Shown piece by piece: positions 1-7,939 of a stretch of 12,402 bases of DNA; positions within the stretch are counted from its first letter, which is position 1, and the number at the start of each line of letters is the position of its first letter. This DNA comes from Acidobacteriota bacterium (GTDB taxonomy: Bacteria; Acidobacteriota; Blastocatellia; Pyrinomonadales; Pyrinomonadaceae): positions 1 to 12,402 of the forward strand of contig JAEZJR010000100.1 in assembly GCA_023415725.1 (NCBI GenBank). The letters are read 5' to 3'. The notes beneath the pieces are model-generated. The model was not told the DNA's origin. It did not search any database and saw nothing but the letters and a program-made list of their open reading frames with translations. Both the position numbers and the translations under genes were made by a program.

Positions 1-1
1 A

Positions 2-268
2 TGCTATTTTCAGCTTCATACGGTAGAAAAACGACAAAAAGACGCCCCTGAACTTCCTTCGAAGTCCCTTGAGCGCCTGATAGAAGATCTATTTCTTGTG
101 TTTAGAGAAAACGGATCATCTCACGCGCCCTGGGTGCACGTGATGATGGTGGTGATGGATGTGGAGCGTGATTATCCGCATCGCGAAGTTATATTCAAAA
201 CATATCCGGACGGCCTTTGCAACCCGAGTGCGGGAAAAACTTGTGTGTTAAAATCTACGGTCGCGTAA
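2..268 (+). CDS. Unrecognised protein, 3' end only
   Basis: The second frame is open from the left edge of the window to TAA at 266-268, giving about 88 residues of the C-terminal part of a protein that starts outside the window. I do not recognise the family. The visible part has an amphipathic stretch (SLERLIEDLFLVF), then PWVHVMMVVMDVERDY and a tail with two cysteines (GLCNPSAGKTCVLKS). The main support for a real gene is its end: the stop overlaps the ATG of the next gene as TAATG, a common arrangement for translationally coupled genes. In-frame ATG codons at 143 and 146 could start a short version, but no Shine-Dalgarno site precedes them and the frame stays open upstream, so a truncated longer gene is more likely. 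Confidence 0.55.
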   Translation, partial: CYFQLHTVEKRQKDAPELPSKSLERLIEDLFLVFRENGSSHAPWVHVMMVVMDVERDYPHREVIFKTYPDGLCNPSAGKTCVLKSTVA

Positions 269-495
269 TGGAAATAACAGATAACGAGCAGGTTTTAGGG
301 GAGTTCGGGAAGCGAGTGCAGCGTTGTTACGGATGCTTCATCGCTTACCATCTCAAGGATATGTACCTCGGCGAGGATGTCACTTTCTTCTGCGAGCACA
401 GCAAGGACGACACGATGTTCCACTTCGATGATTTCTCGAAACTGATGGACATTTCGAAGCTGAAGGAAGTGGCGGAAGACGATCATCACCACTAA
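268..495 (+). CDS. Small Cys/His-rich protein, possible zinc binder
   Basis: This is a 75-residue acidic protein of unknown family. I start it at ATG 268 because that base is shared with the stop of the preceding gene (TAATG), so ribosomes could re-initiate there. A TTG at 217 would add 17 residues inside the previous gene and has no ribosome binding site. Visible features are C20-x2-C23, H28, C42-x-H44, H52 and a C-terminal DDHHH. A CxxC followed by CxH about 20 residues later has the layout of a single zinc site, and the His tail could also bind metal; both points are inference. There is no signal peptide or membrane segment. It ends nine bases before the FHA protein, so the three genes probably share a transcript. 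Function unknown. Confidence 0.6.
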   Translation: MEITDNEQVLGEFGKRVQRCYGCFIAYHLKDMYLGEDVTFFCEHSKDDTMFHFDDFSKLMDISKLKEVAEDDHHH

Positions 496-504
496 AGTCT
501 TTTT

Positions 505-2097
505 GTGCGGTTCACCCTTCACATAACAGGCCCTTACGGAACGAAAACCGTCACGGTCGAGAACGAGTTGTCGATCGGGCGGACGGAACTCGCTTCCGTC
601 GTGCTCGATGATGCGGGCCTCTCGCGCGTGAACACTACGTTCTTTGTGGACGACGGGGAACTGCTCGTCGCGGACGAGAACTCGACCAACGGAACGTTGC
701 TGAATGGCGAACGTATCGAGGGCCGCCCGCGCGTGCTTCGCGACGGCGACGTCTTGAAGATCGGGACGTACACGAGCATCCGGGTGGAAGTCGCTTCGGG
801 TGCGGCCGCGGTCGCAGTACCAACAGACACGCCGTCTGCGACTCAACCAACCGCACCGATCGCACAAACGGTTCCAACCCCGGCCTCGAAGCCCCGCAAG
901 GCGGCGGCAAAAGCGAAGTCGAACACGCAGCTTTACCTGATAATCGCCTCCGCCGCGATGACGGTGCTGATACTGCTGTTCGGCGGTGTCGCGATCTACC
1001 TGATCACGCAGAGCGGCGGCAAACCCGGTAAATCGAAGCCGGCAGTATCGACCAACTCGGTGATCCCGGTAAGGGTGATCGATCCGCTCGGCGGTGAGGA
1101 CGAGGACGATCTCGATGACCTGATCGCTTCGTGGGAAACGGCGGAAGAGGAGATCAAGGCGGAGAACGTCGCGGACGTAACGGTCGATTCCGCGGACACG
1201 GAAGAGGCCGAACTGAACGTATCGGCCGCCCAACTCGCGGCGGCGCAGAAGAAAGCGTTCGAGCCTCGCCCGGGCGAGGCGGGGATTCGACCCGCCGGCT
1301 TGCAGGTGCCGAAGGAATTGTTCGGCGACGGCGTCATAAAGCAGAAGGCAAAACTGCGAGAGATGAACCAGGCCGGTTACCGGCAGCCGATGGACTTCGC
1401 CGATCTCGCGGAAAAGCGGATGAGCATGGACCCGTTACAGCGGCTTATCGAGATGCCGATGGCGAAGGACAGCTTTTACCTCGACGTTGGCGGCTCGGCC
1501 CAGGAGTCGCCGATATTGTCGTTCTCCTTTCCCGATAATCGGAGCGAGGTCGTGAGCGGCCATCCGAAGTACAGTACACTCGCGAAACTGGCGGAAAACT
1601 TCGCCGGGAAGAAATACGACCTCAATAATCCCGCCGACCGCAAGCAGATGCGAATGCGTCTGCTGCGAATGTTCAACCCGAGAGCGAAGCCCATCCTGCA
1701 GGAATTGGCCGAAGCCTACCATGGCAAATTCGGCCGGCCGCTGCGCGTCACTTCGCTGACCCGGTCGATGGATTACCAGATCCTCCTGAACGCGGGGAAC
1801 GCCAACTCGTTCAAGGTGCGCGGCGAGGGCAGCCTCCCGCCGCATACGTCAGGGTGCGCATTCGACCTCGCACGTAAACATATGCCCGCCGAAGAGCAGA
1901 ACTTCGTGATGAACAAACTCGCCGAAATGGAGCGGGCGGGAAAACTCGATGCCCTGATCGAATACGGCGTCAACGCGTGTTTTCACGTCTTCATCTACAA
2001 CGACGGCAACCCGCCGCGGGCGTTCTATTTCGGCCCGAGCGAATACGAGACGATCCCGCTTTTCGCCAGCCTGATCTCCGATGAACATGTCCACTGA
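505..2097 (+). CDS. Membrane protein with FHA domain and DUF5715 (M15-like) domain
   Basis: The order is an N-terminal FHA domain (residues 1-96), a Pro/Ala/Thr-rich linker with a basic patch, one membrane helix (about 143-167), an acidic stretch (193-235), an Ala/Lys-rich segment and a C-terminal DUF5715-type domain (about 390-515). FHA marks are G25-R26, S40-R41, S60-T-N-G-T64 and N67-G68; the usual SxxH histidine is Asn43. FHA domains bind phosphothreonine. The C-terminal domain shows H447-x2-G-x-A-x-D454 and H494 after E486, like the Zn ligands and catalytic Glu of VanY-type M15 peptidases, so a cell-wall role is plausible. The basic patch before the helix predicts FHA in the cytoplasm and DUF5715 in the periplasm. 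GTG is chosen as start because the first FHA strand begins at residue 3. No Shine-Dalgarno site is seen; coupling to the gene nine bases upstream is likely. Confidence 0.85.
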   Translation: MRFTLHITGPYGTKTVTVENELSIGRTELASVVLDDAGLSRVNTTFFVDDGELLVADENSTNGTLLNGERIEGRPRVLRDGDVLKIGTYTSIRVEVASGAAAVAVPTDTPSATQPTAPIAQTVPTPASKPRKAAAKAKSNTQLYLIIASAAMTVLILLFGGVAIYLITQSGGKPGKSKPAVSTNSVIPVRVIDPLGGEDEDDLDDLIASWETAEEEIKAENVADVTVDSADTEEAELNVSAAQLAAAQKKAFEPRPGEAGIRPAGLQVPKELFGDGVIKQKAKLREMNQAGYRQPMDFADLAEKRMSMDPLQRLIEMPMAKDSFYLDVGGSAQESPILSFSFPDNRSEVVSGHPKYSTLAKLAENFAGKKYDLNNPADRKQMRMRLLRMFNPRAKPILQELAEAYHGKFGRPLRVTSLTRSMDYQILLNAGNANSFKVRGEGSLPPHTSGCAFDLARKHMPAEEQNFVMNKLAEMERAGKLDALIEYGVNACFHVFIYNDGNPPRAFYFGPSEYETIPLFASLISDEHVH

Positions 2098-2124
2098 CCT
2101 TTTGCTGACGCGGATCTCACATTC

Positions 2125-2154
2125 TTGGACTTTCACGCCGCCGCTCTCTAGACT
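2125..2154 (+). promoter_or_regulatory. Possible promoter of the VWA gene
   Basis: TTGGAC (2125-2130) and TAGACT (2149-2154) are separated by 18 bases and resemble sigma-70 -35 and -10 boxes. The start site would fall near 2161-2165, at or just before the ATG of the VWA gene, so the mRNA would be leaderless or nearly so. This fits the absence of a Shine-Dalgarno site. A second AT-rich option, TAGATA at 2156-2161, would put the start inside the gene and is less likely. The prediction comes from sequence only, and readthrough from the FHA gene is also possible because no terminator lies between them. Confidence 0.35.
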
Positions 2155-2164
2155 TTAGATATAG

Positions 2165-5100
2165 ATGGAAGAGGGCAACGGGCAAAAGAATTCGTTGACG
2201 GGCATCGCTGCCGGACTCGGGCGCCTGCCCGCGGATAAACGCAGGGCGGCGCTTGAGGTCAGCGCGGCCCTTGCCGGAGTATCGCTGCGTGTCAGCCGGG
2301 AATTTGTCGCCGCGGTGCCTGACGCGGCGGAGATACTGTCCGCTGAAGATCTGCGTCTTTGGGGCGAGATGGGCCGACGTCTGGCAATGGGGAACGCCGA
2401 GACGGGGGCGAATTTCTTTGTCGAGGGGGTCGCACCGCTCAAAGACCTCCCGGAGGCGGCCCGCCCGCTCGTCTTCCAGATCTGCACGCGGCAGCTAGTG
2501 CTCTCCAGTTCGATCTCGCTCGAAACATTCCGCTCCATCCCGGCCATCGCCCGCGAGATGGACGACCCCGAATTGCTGGTGAATGTCCTTCGGCTCGCCC
2601 TCGACATCGCCCATCGTTCCGCAAAACACAGTTCCGAATTCCTGCATAAGACCGCGGCGGTCGCGAAAGCCCTGGAGCGTTTCGGCGAAGAAAAAGCGAA
2701 AGTCGCGAATGCGGCGATCCGGCTGGCTTCCGTCTTCGCCTCTCGCACCGGCGGGATGACGGCCGACCTTTGGGGGAACTTGCCGAAGGCGTTCGAGGGA
2801 CTGGGGGCGGGGGACGCCATAAGGCTTTTGGAGAGCGGCGTTAAGTTGCTCGATCATGGCGGCAGCGTCACCCTCCATTTCGTCTCCGCCGGGAGCGACG
2901 TGCTGCGGTCCGCCTCAGCGGTTTACGACGAGTGGCGAAACGTTCTGCAGATCGTGGCTAAGCACGGCAACGCGGTCCTGATCGCGTTCCTTCGCGCCAC
3001 GCCCAAGTTCTTCGCACAGATAGGCAGTTTCCGCTCGGCCGCGCTGCGGACGGAGGAAGCACGAATCAATGCTATCCGTCGGGTCCTCGAACTCACCGGC
3101 ACGATAGCGGAAACCGATGCGGAAAGTGCCTTGGCGGCGTTCCGCTCCAGCACCGCCGCCCTTCGGAAAGTTACGCTCGAGCAATTCGAGGAGTGGATCG
3201 AAACTGGCCTTCGCGAAATGGCTCAGGAATCCACCAAGGCGAGGCGGAGCTATTTCGCCCTGGAGACTCGCCAATCGCACGAGCACCTGAGCGAAACCCG
3301 CACCGGCCTACCGCTTGAGAAGATCCAGACGATTCTCCGCATCTATATCGAAGGGTTGACCGGCAAGGAGGTCGAGATCGCGCCGCTCACCGCCATCCCG
3401 CAGGAATCGCGCATCGGCGACGGGAAGACGATCTATTTGCCGGCCACGGTCGCCGAATTCGACGACGAAGAGAAGGATTTTCGCCTTTACAAGGTCCTCG
3501 CCGCGCACGGTGCTGGGCAGATCGAGTTCGGCACTTTCGACAAGGACACGACCGAACTAAAAGCCGCCTACACCGCTCTCGCAGAACTGTACGAAGCGAC
3601 CGCCGAACAGATCGATGCGTTCTCGCTTGCGGGCTACATCGAGGACATCCAGAAGGGCGAGCGGGCACTGTCGGACGAAGAGCTGCGGGCGGAGATAAAG
3701 CGACGCAGGAAGTCGCTCCCGAAGGATTCGGACTATCGGGAAGTGATCAAGGTGTTCCCCGAGCCGCGGCTCGCACGGAAGATCTTCGGCACCATGGAGA
3801 ACGCCCGGATCGACAACCGCCTCAGACAAACTTACCGCGGGCTCCGGAAGGACCTCGATCTGATGCGGCGATTCCTCGCCGAGAAGCGGCCCTACATCTT
3901 CGACGTACCTATCCATCAGGTGCCGTTCGAGCTTTTATTTCAGATCACGCTCTGCGGCGGAGCAACCGATGACGCACGTCAATTCTACGGGCAGGTGGTC
4001 TCGGAGATCGAAACGGTCATCGAGTCGTATCTCGCCTTGAAGGAAGCGACCGTGGCGGACTCGCTAATGGCGACGAGCCGAGTTTACACGCTCTTCCAGA
4101 ACATCACGCCCGAGCAGATGCAGGAGTCAGACGCCGACCAGCAGGAGGAGAAGAGCGAGTACGTATACGAGGACAAGGAATCGGGCGAGGCCGTGACCGA
4201 AGACCAGGTCAAGCGTGAACAAAAACCGAAGCAGCCCGAGGACGTGAAGGACCTGTTCAACGCGTGGAACAGCCTCGACGACGAAGGGGAACCCGAGGAC
4301 CTGCAAGGAGCCGAGGCCTGGACGCATAATGAAACGCCGGAGCAGGCTCTCGAACCCGGCGACGAGGCGTTCTCATATGACGAGTGGGACCGGGAACTGA
4401 ACGACTACCGCGTCGGGTGGAGCCGCGTGGTGGAGAAGAAGGTCAAACAGGGCGACCGCACATTCGTCGAGCTCGCACGCTCGCGATATCGCGGGGTGAT
4501 CTCCTCCATCCGCCATCAATTCCAATTGATGAAGCCGGAAAACCTGACGCGAATTAACCGCGAGCTCGACGGCGAGGATTACGACCTTAACGCCCTGGTC
4601 GATTACGTGATCGACCGGCGGGCCGACGGGCAGCAGTCCGAGAACATCTACACGAAACGGCTGCGCAAACAGCGCGACGTTGCCGTTTCGATATTATTGG
4701 ATCAATCATCATCCACGGCCCGCACGATCACGCGTAACCCGCTTCAACCGTACACTTACCCCGGCCGCCGCATCATCGAGATCGAGAAGGAAGGCCTGGT
4801 ACTGATGAGCGAGGCTCTCGAGGCGGTCGGCGACGTTTACGCGATAAACGGGTTCACGAGCGAGGGGCGGCGGAACGTGAAGTTCTACGTCGTGAAGGAT
4901 TTCCACGAGAAGTACTCCGATGAAACGGAACGGCGCATCGGCGGCATCACCTTTCAGAACAACACCCGCCTCGGCGCGGCCATCCGGCACGCTGCGCACA
5001 AACTCCTGCGGCAGGAATCCCGCACGAAGCTTCTGATCATCCTCACGGACGGAAGGCCCTACGACCACGATTACGGCGATGCCCGCTACGCACGCGAGGA

Positions 5101-5281
5101 CGTACGCGAAGCCCTGCTCGAGGCGAAAACGCACGGCATCACGCCGTTCTGCATCACCATCGACCGCGAATCGGAATCCGAACTGCGGGATCTCTACGGA
5201 GATGTCGGCTACACGATCATCGACGACGTGCTCTCCCTGCCCGAGCGAATGCCGAACATCTACAGAAGGCTGACAAGCTAG
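2165..5281 (+). CDS. VWA-domain protein of the NorD/CbbO type
   Basis: This 1038-residue protein has an Ala/Leu-rich helical N-terminal half, a very acidic linker (about 650-745), the segment YDEWDRELNDYRVGWSRVVE typical of NorD/CbbO proteins, and a C-terminal von Willebrand A domain (about 838-1035). The MIDAS metal site is complete: D846-Q-S848-S-S850, T934 (NNTRLGAAIRH) and D962 (LTDGRPYDHDYGD). Relatives work with MoxR-family AAA+ ATPases (NorQ, CbbQ) as remodelling pairs that insert metals into or reactivate enzymes such as nitric oxide reductase and Rubisco. Neither the ATPase nor such a target is in the window, so the substrate is unknown. I do not assign norD because the nor context is absent. 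Length is longer than classical NorD and nearer to or above CbbO. ATG 2165 is the first possible start after an in-frame TAG at 2150. No signal peptide, so it is cytoplasmic. Confidence 0.85.
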   Translation: MEEGNGQKNSLTGIAAGLGRLPADKRRAALEVSAALAGVSLRVSREFVAAVPDAAEILSAEDLRLWGEMGRRLAMGNAETGANFFVEGVAPLKDLPEAARPLVFQICTRQLVLSSSISLETFRSIPAIAREMDDPELLVNVLRLALDIAHRSAKHSSEFLHKTAAVAKALERFGEEKAKVANAAIRLASVFASRTGGMTADLWGNLPKAFEGLGAGDAIRLLESGVKLLDHGGSVTLHFVSAGSDVLRSASAVYDEWRNVLQIVAKHGNAVLIAFLRATPKFFAQIGSFRSAALRTEEARINAIRRVLELTGTIAETDAESALAAFRSSTAALRKVTLEQFEEWIETGLREMAQESTKARRSYFALETRQSHEHLSETRTGLPLEKIQTILRIYIEGLTGKEVEIAPLTAIPQESRIGDGKTIYLPATVAEFDDEEKDFRLYKVLAAHGAGQIEFGTFDKDTTELKAAYTALAELYEATAEQIDAFSLAGYIEDIQKGERALSDEELRAEIKRRRKSLPKDSDYREVIKVFPEPRLARKIFGTMENARIDNRLRQTYRGLRKDLDLMRRFLAEKRPYIFDVPIHQVPFELLFQITLCGGATDDARQFYGQVVSEIETVIESYLALKEATVADSLMATSRVYTLFQNITPEQMQESDADQQEEKSEYVYEDKESGEAVTEDQVKREQKPKQPEDVKDLFNAWNSLDDEGEPEDLQGAEAWTHNETPEQALEPGDEAFSYDEWDRELNDYRVGWSRVVEKKVKQGDRTFVELARSRYRGVISSIRHQFQLMKPENLTRINRELDGEDYDLNALVDYVIDRRADGQQSENIYTKRLRKQRDVAVSILLDQSSSTARTITRNPLQPYTYPGRRIIEIEKEGLVLMSEALEAVGDVYAINGFTSEGRRNVKFYVVKDFHEKYSDETERRIGGITFQNNTRLGAAIRHAAHKLLRQESRTKLLIILTDGRPYDHDYGDARYAREDVREALLEAKTHGITPFCITIDRESESELRDLYGDVGYTIIDDVLSLPERMPNIYRRLTS

Positions 5282-5323
5282 AGAGTGGAAGAGGTTTGAA
5301 AGCGGCGCACGACGAAAAAGAAC

Positions 5324-5358
5324 ACGGCGGCCTCAATATGGGCCGCCGTCCTATTTTT
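5324..5358. terminator. Bidirectional Rho-independent terminator
   Basis: A perfect 9-base-pair stem, ACGGCGGCC (5324-5332) with GGCCGCCGT (5341-5349), encloses an 8-base loop. On the + strand it is followed by CCTATTTTT, which would end the VWA transcript. On the - strand the bases after the hairpin read TTCTTTTTCGTC (complement of 5311-5322), which would end the two-component transcript. It sits between two convergent genes and can serve both. Confidence 0.85.
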
Positions 5359-5380
5359 GGCAAATGTGTTCCGAAAAGGC

Positions 5381-6442
5381 CTACTCGACCATAGCGAAAG
5401 ACGTTCCGGGAACCGCCGGAGCCATCCCTGCTCCTATCGCTTCGGGGATCTGTGATACGAAGGCGAAGCGCGTCATCGCGTCGATGATCTGCGGATCGTA
5501 ACGGTCCTGAGAGGCGATCGACAAATGCCTGATGGCCTGTTCGTGACTAAGCGTGCGCCCGTGCTGCCCTACGGCGGTAAGAAGGTCGTAGGCCCTTACA
5601 GCCGCGAGGATGCGCGACGCGACGGGGATCCGGTCACCTGCGAGTTTCTCCGGGTAGCCGCTGCCGTCAAAGTTCTCATTAGTGAACCTCAGCATGTCCG
5701 CGATCTCACGGAAATCATCGTCCGACATGAACTCCGTGAACACCTCCATCGAGTTCGACAGTTCCGCACTTCGACGCTCGCGTTCCTGGTCGGTAATACT
5801 GGTGGAGCCGAGGATCTCAGAGATCGTTTCCGGGCCGTATAGCGAAGGGAAGATCCGTGCGGCGGTCGCGATCGTCCTCGCGATGTTGCCATCGAGAGAA
5901 AGCACGGTAGACACTGCTCGCGCGTACCCGCTCATTCGTTCCGCGTGCGCGGGCAATTCGGGTGACTTCGACCTAATGATCTCGCTCCATAAGCCCAGGG
6001 CCCCGGACCGCACCGCTTCGCACCGGGCCTGCATTCTTGCGAGGTCCAGTTTCGCGCGGTGCGATTCCCTTACCGACTCGTAATGCTCCAGAGCACGCCG
6101 GACGGTTTGCAGCAGGTCGTCGTTGTTCCAGGGTTTCGTTAGGTACTGATATACCGCACCGGAATTGATCGCTTCGACGAGTGTTTCCACGTCGGTGTAC
6201 CCGGTCAGGAGTATCCGAACCGTCTGTTGCCGCAGTTCCGCAGCCTTGATCAGGAATTCGATCCCCGTCATCTGCGGCATACGCTGGTCGCAGATTATCG
6301 CAGCGAAGTTATGCTGAAGGATAAGTTCGAGGGCTTCGCCCCCGCCCCCGGCCGTGATGACCGTGTAATGCCTGGCCAGAAGTCGCTGCAATGCCCTCAG
6401 GTTCGAGGGTTCGTCATCGACAATGAGTATCTTGTAATTCAT
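5381..6442 (-). CDS. Response regulator with degenerate HD-GYP-like output domain
   Basis: The N-terminal receiver domain (1-120) has all key residues: acidic pair D9-D10, phosphoacceptor D52, T80 and K103. A helical linker (120-160) leads to a C-terminal HD-GYP-related domain. H166 of the opening helix and the loop FDGSGYP (258-264) followed by RIPVASRILAAVRAYDLLT are recognisable. The HD pair of the family is replaced by ATAARIFPSLY (192-202), and the HHE before the GYP loop by TNEN (254-257). Active HD-GYP proteins such as RpfG hydrolyse cyclic di-GMP with these ligands, so enzyme activity here is unlikely; a binding or partner role through the GYP loop is inferred. It lies 49 bases behind the kinase gene on the same strand, so the kinase is the probable phosphodonor. 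No Shine-Dalgarno site precedes the ATG. Confidence 0.88.
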   Translation of the reverse strand: MNYKILIVDDEPSNLRALQRLLARHYTVITAGGGGEALELILQHNFAAIICDQRMPQMTGIEFLIKAAELRQQTVRILLTGYTDVETLVEAINSGAVYQYLTKPWNNDDLLQTVRRALEHYESVRESHRAKLDLARMQARCEAVRSGALGLWSEIIRSKSPELPAHAERMSGYARAVSTVLSLDGNIARTIATAARIFPSLYGPETISEILGSTSITDQERERRSAELSNSMEVFTEFMSDDDFREIADMLRFTNENFDGSGYPEKLAGDRIPVASRILAAVRAYDLLTAVGQHGRTLSHEQAIRHLSIASQDRYDPQIIDAMTRFAFVSQIPEAIGAGMAPAVPGTSFAMVE

Positions 6443-6491
6443 ATCGTCTGTGGGAAGGGCCCGCAGTTGCAGGCCGAAACGCTAACTAAAT

Positions 6492-7844
6492 TCAAACTCC
6501 TTGGAAGCTTATCGGAAGCAAGACGGTGAAGGTCGTGCCCGCGCCGACTGCGGATGTTACCCGTATCGAGCCTTTGTGCCGTTCGACTATGCCGAACGAG
6601 ATCGAAAGGCCGAGTCCGGTGCCGTCGCCGCAGGGTTTGGTCGTGTAAAAGGGCTCGAAGATGCGTTCGAGATCTTCGGGGTTTATGCCTTTGCCGGTGT
6701 CCGTGATCTCTATTTGGGCGTTGGTGCCGAGCACCTTCGTTGTGATGGACACGGTGCCCCCGGTCGGGGGGAGTGCCTGCGCGGCGTTGGCGAGGATGTT
6801 CATCCACACCTGGTTGAGCTGCCCGGCGTACACTTCTATCTCCGGCAGGTCGCCGTAATTGCGCACCAGATCGATCTTCCCGGCAGCGTAGTATCGCGAC
6901 AGGAGCCGGATGGTGGAATCTATCCCTTCGTGGATGTCGGTCAGTTTTAAAGCCGCTTCGTCCAGGCGCGAGAAGGTACGGAGATTCTGCACGATCGCGG
7001 TGATGCGTTCCGCCCCCTCAATGCAATCGCGAATGAGAACGTCGGACTCTTCGAACGCGAACGTCGCCCCGCCTTCGGCCTTTATCGCATCGGCCCGTTC
7101 GCGGATGTTTGGGGGCAGCTCGGCAGATTCGTAGTACTCGAGCAGCTTTGCCACCGCCGACAGATCTTTCTGCAAAAGATCTAGATTGCTGTAGATGAAA
7201 CCGACGGGGTTGTTTAGTTCGTGTGCGACGCCGGCCGCAAGGCGCCCGAGGGACGCCATCTTGGCGTTCTGGACGATTTGCACCTGTAAGGATTCCAGTT
7301 CGGATTTGCGCGCGGCGAGTTCCGCGTTGCGCTCTTCGAGGTCGAGCTTGTACTGCCTCGCATTTTTCAGCAGCCGCTGCCGCTCGAGCGCACGCTGCAC
7401 GGTCATCTCCAGCACGTACGGGTCGACCGGCTTTATCAGATAATCGAATGCGCCCTGCCGCACCGCATCGAGGGCGCGCTGGGGTTTATCGACCCCTGTC
7501 ACCATGATGACGGGTACGTCCGGGTATTCGGTCACGACCTTTCGGAGCAGTTCCACCCCGGACAAACCCGGAATGATCACGTCGGCGATCACGAGGGAAT
7601 ACCCGCCCTTCCTTAATTTGTCGAATGCGTCGAGCGTGGTCTCGGATTCGTCGCAGTCGTACCGCCCCTTAAGCGAGTTGCGTATGGCCGCACGGACCGT
7701 CGCGGAGTCGTCAACAATGAGAATGCGCGGGAGGGATTCCGCCGGATTCAGATAGGAAATGTCCTGGTAGCCCGCTGGAGTAACGGGTATGATCGCGGTT
7801 TCGGGGATCGTGGCGCGGGACACGCCGGGAGATGATGGGAACAT
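6492..7844 (-). CDS. Soluble receiver-histidine kinase
   Basis: This 450-residue cytoplasmic kinase has no membrane segment or sensor domain. After a 38-residue leader comes a receiver domain (39-155: D45-D46, phosphoacceptor D88, T116, K138), a coiled coil (about 150-195, ERNAELAARKSELESLQVQI), the dimerisation domain with phosphorylated H208 (GVAHELNNP), and the ATP-binding domain: N349 and N353 (N box), D382-T-G-K-G386 (G1), FEPFYTTK (F box, 396-403) and G408-T-G-L-G-L (G2). All catalytic motifs are intact. Its input is probably phosphotransfer to its own receiver from another kinase. The next gene downstream is a receiver-output protein, a likely partner. The ATG at 7844 has no Shine-Dalgarno site, and the receiver begins only near residue 39, so a later start is possible. 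Confidence 0.92.
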   Translation of the reverse strand: MFPSSPGVSRATIPETAIIPVTPAGYQDISYLNPAESLPRILIVDDSATVRAAIRNSLKGRYDCDESETTLDAFDKLRKGGYSLVIADVIIPGLSGVELLRKVVTEYPDVPVIMVTGVDKPQRALDAVRQGAFDYLIKPVDPYVLEMTVQRALERQRLLKNARQYKLDLEERNAELAARKSELESLQVQIVQNAKMASLGRLAAGVAHELNNPVGFIYSNLDLLQKDLSAVAKLLEYYESAELPPNIRERADAIKAEGGATFAFEESDVLIRDCIEGAERITAIVQNLRTFSRLDEAALKLTDIHEGIDSTIRLLSRYYAAGKIDLVRNYGDLPEIEVYAGQLNQVWMNILANAAQALPPTGGTVSITTKVLGTNAQIEITDTGKGINPEDLERIFEPFYTTKPCGDGTGLGLSISFGIVERHKGSIRVTSAVGAGTTFTVLLPISFQGV

Positions 7845-7865
7845 GGCTTGTGGGTGATTGGGACT

Positions 7866-7931
7866 GCGGACTTAAGAATGGGTCCGCGTCCTTTGGGAGG
7901 GCCTGATCCTGACCCGGAAGCAAAACCGGGT
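7866..7931 (-). promoter_or_regulatory. Leader of the kinase mRNA with two hairpins
   Basis: Read on the - strand, the predicted 5' leader has a first stem of 6 base pairs (ACCCGG at 7912-7917 with CCGGGT at 7926-7931, 8-base loop) almost at the mRNA 5' end, and a second perfect 6-base-pair stem (GCGGAC 7866-7871 with GTCCGC 7882-7887, 10-base loop). The second lies about 20 bases before the start codon. I see no poly-T tract and no known riboswitch class. A role in mRNA stability or translation control is inference. Confidence 0.35.
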
Positions 7932-7939
7932 GCAAACAT

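Noticed and set aside
148..492. Inverted pair GTGGTGATG / CATCACCAC
   Set aside because: The arms are 330 bases apart inside two coding frames (Val/Met and His codons), so a chance match is likely.
295..1233. 312-codon open frame on the - strand
   Set aside because: Arg-rich and of unlikely composition; it lies opposite the 75-residue gene and the FHA domain, both of which have better support.
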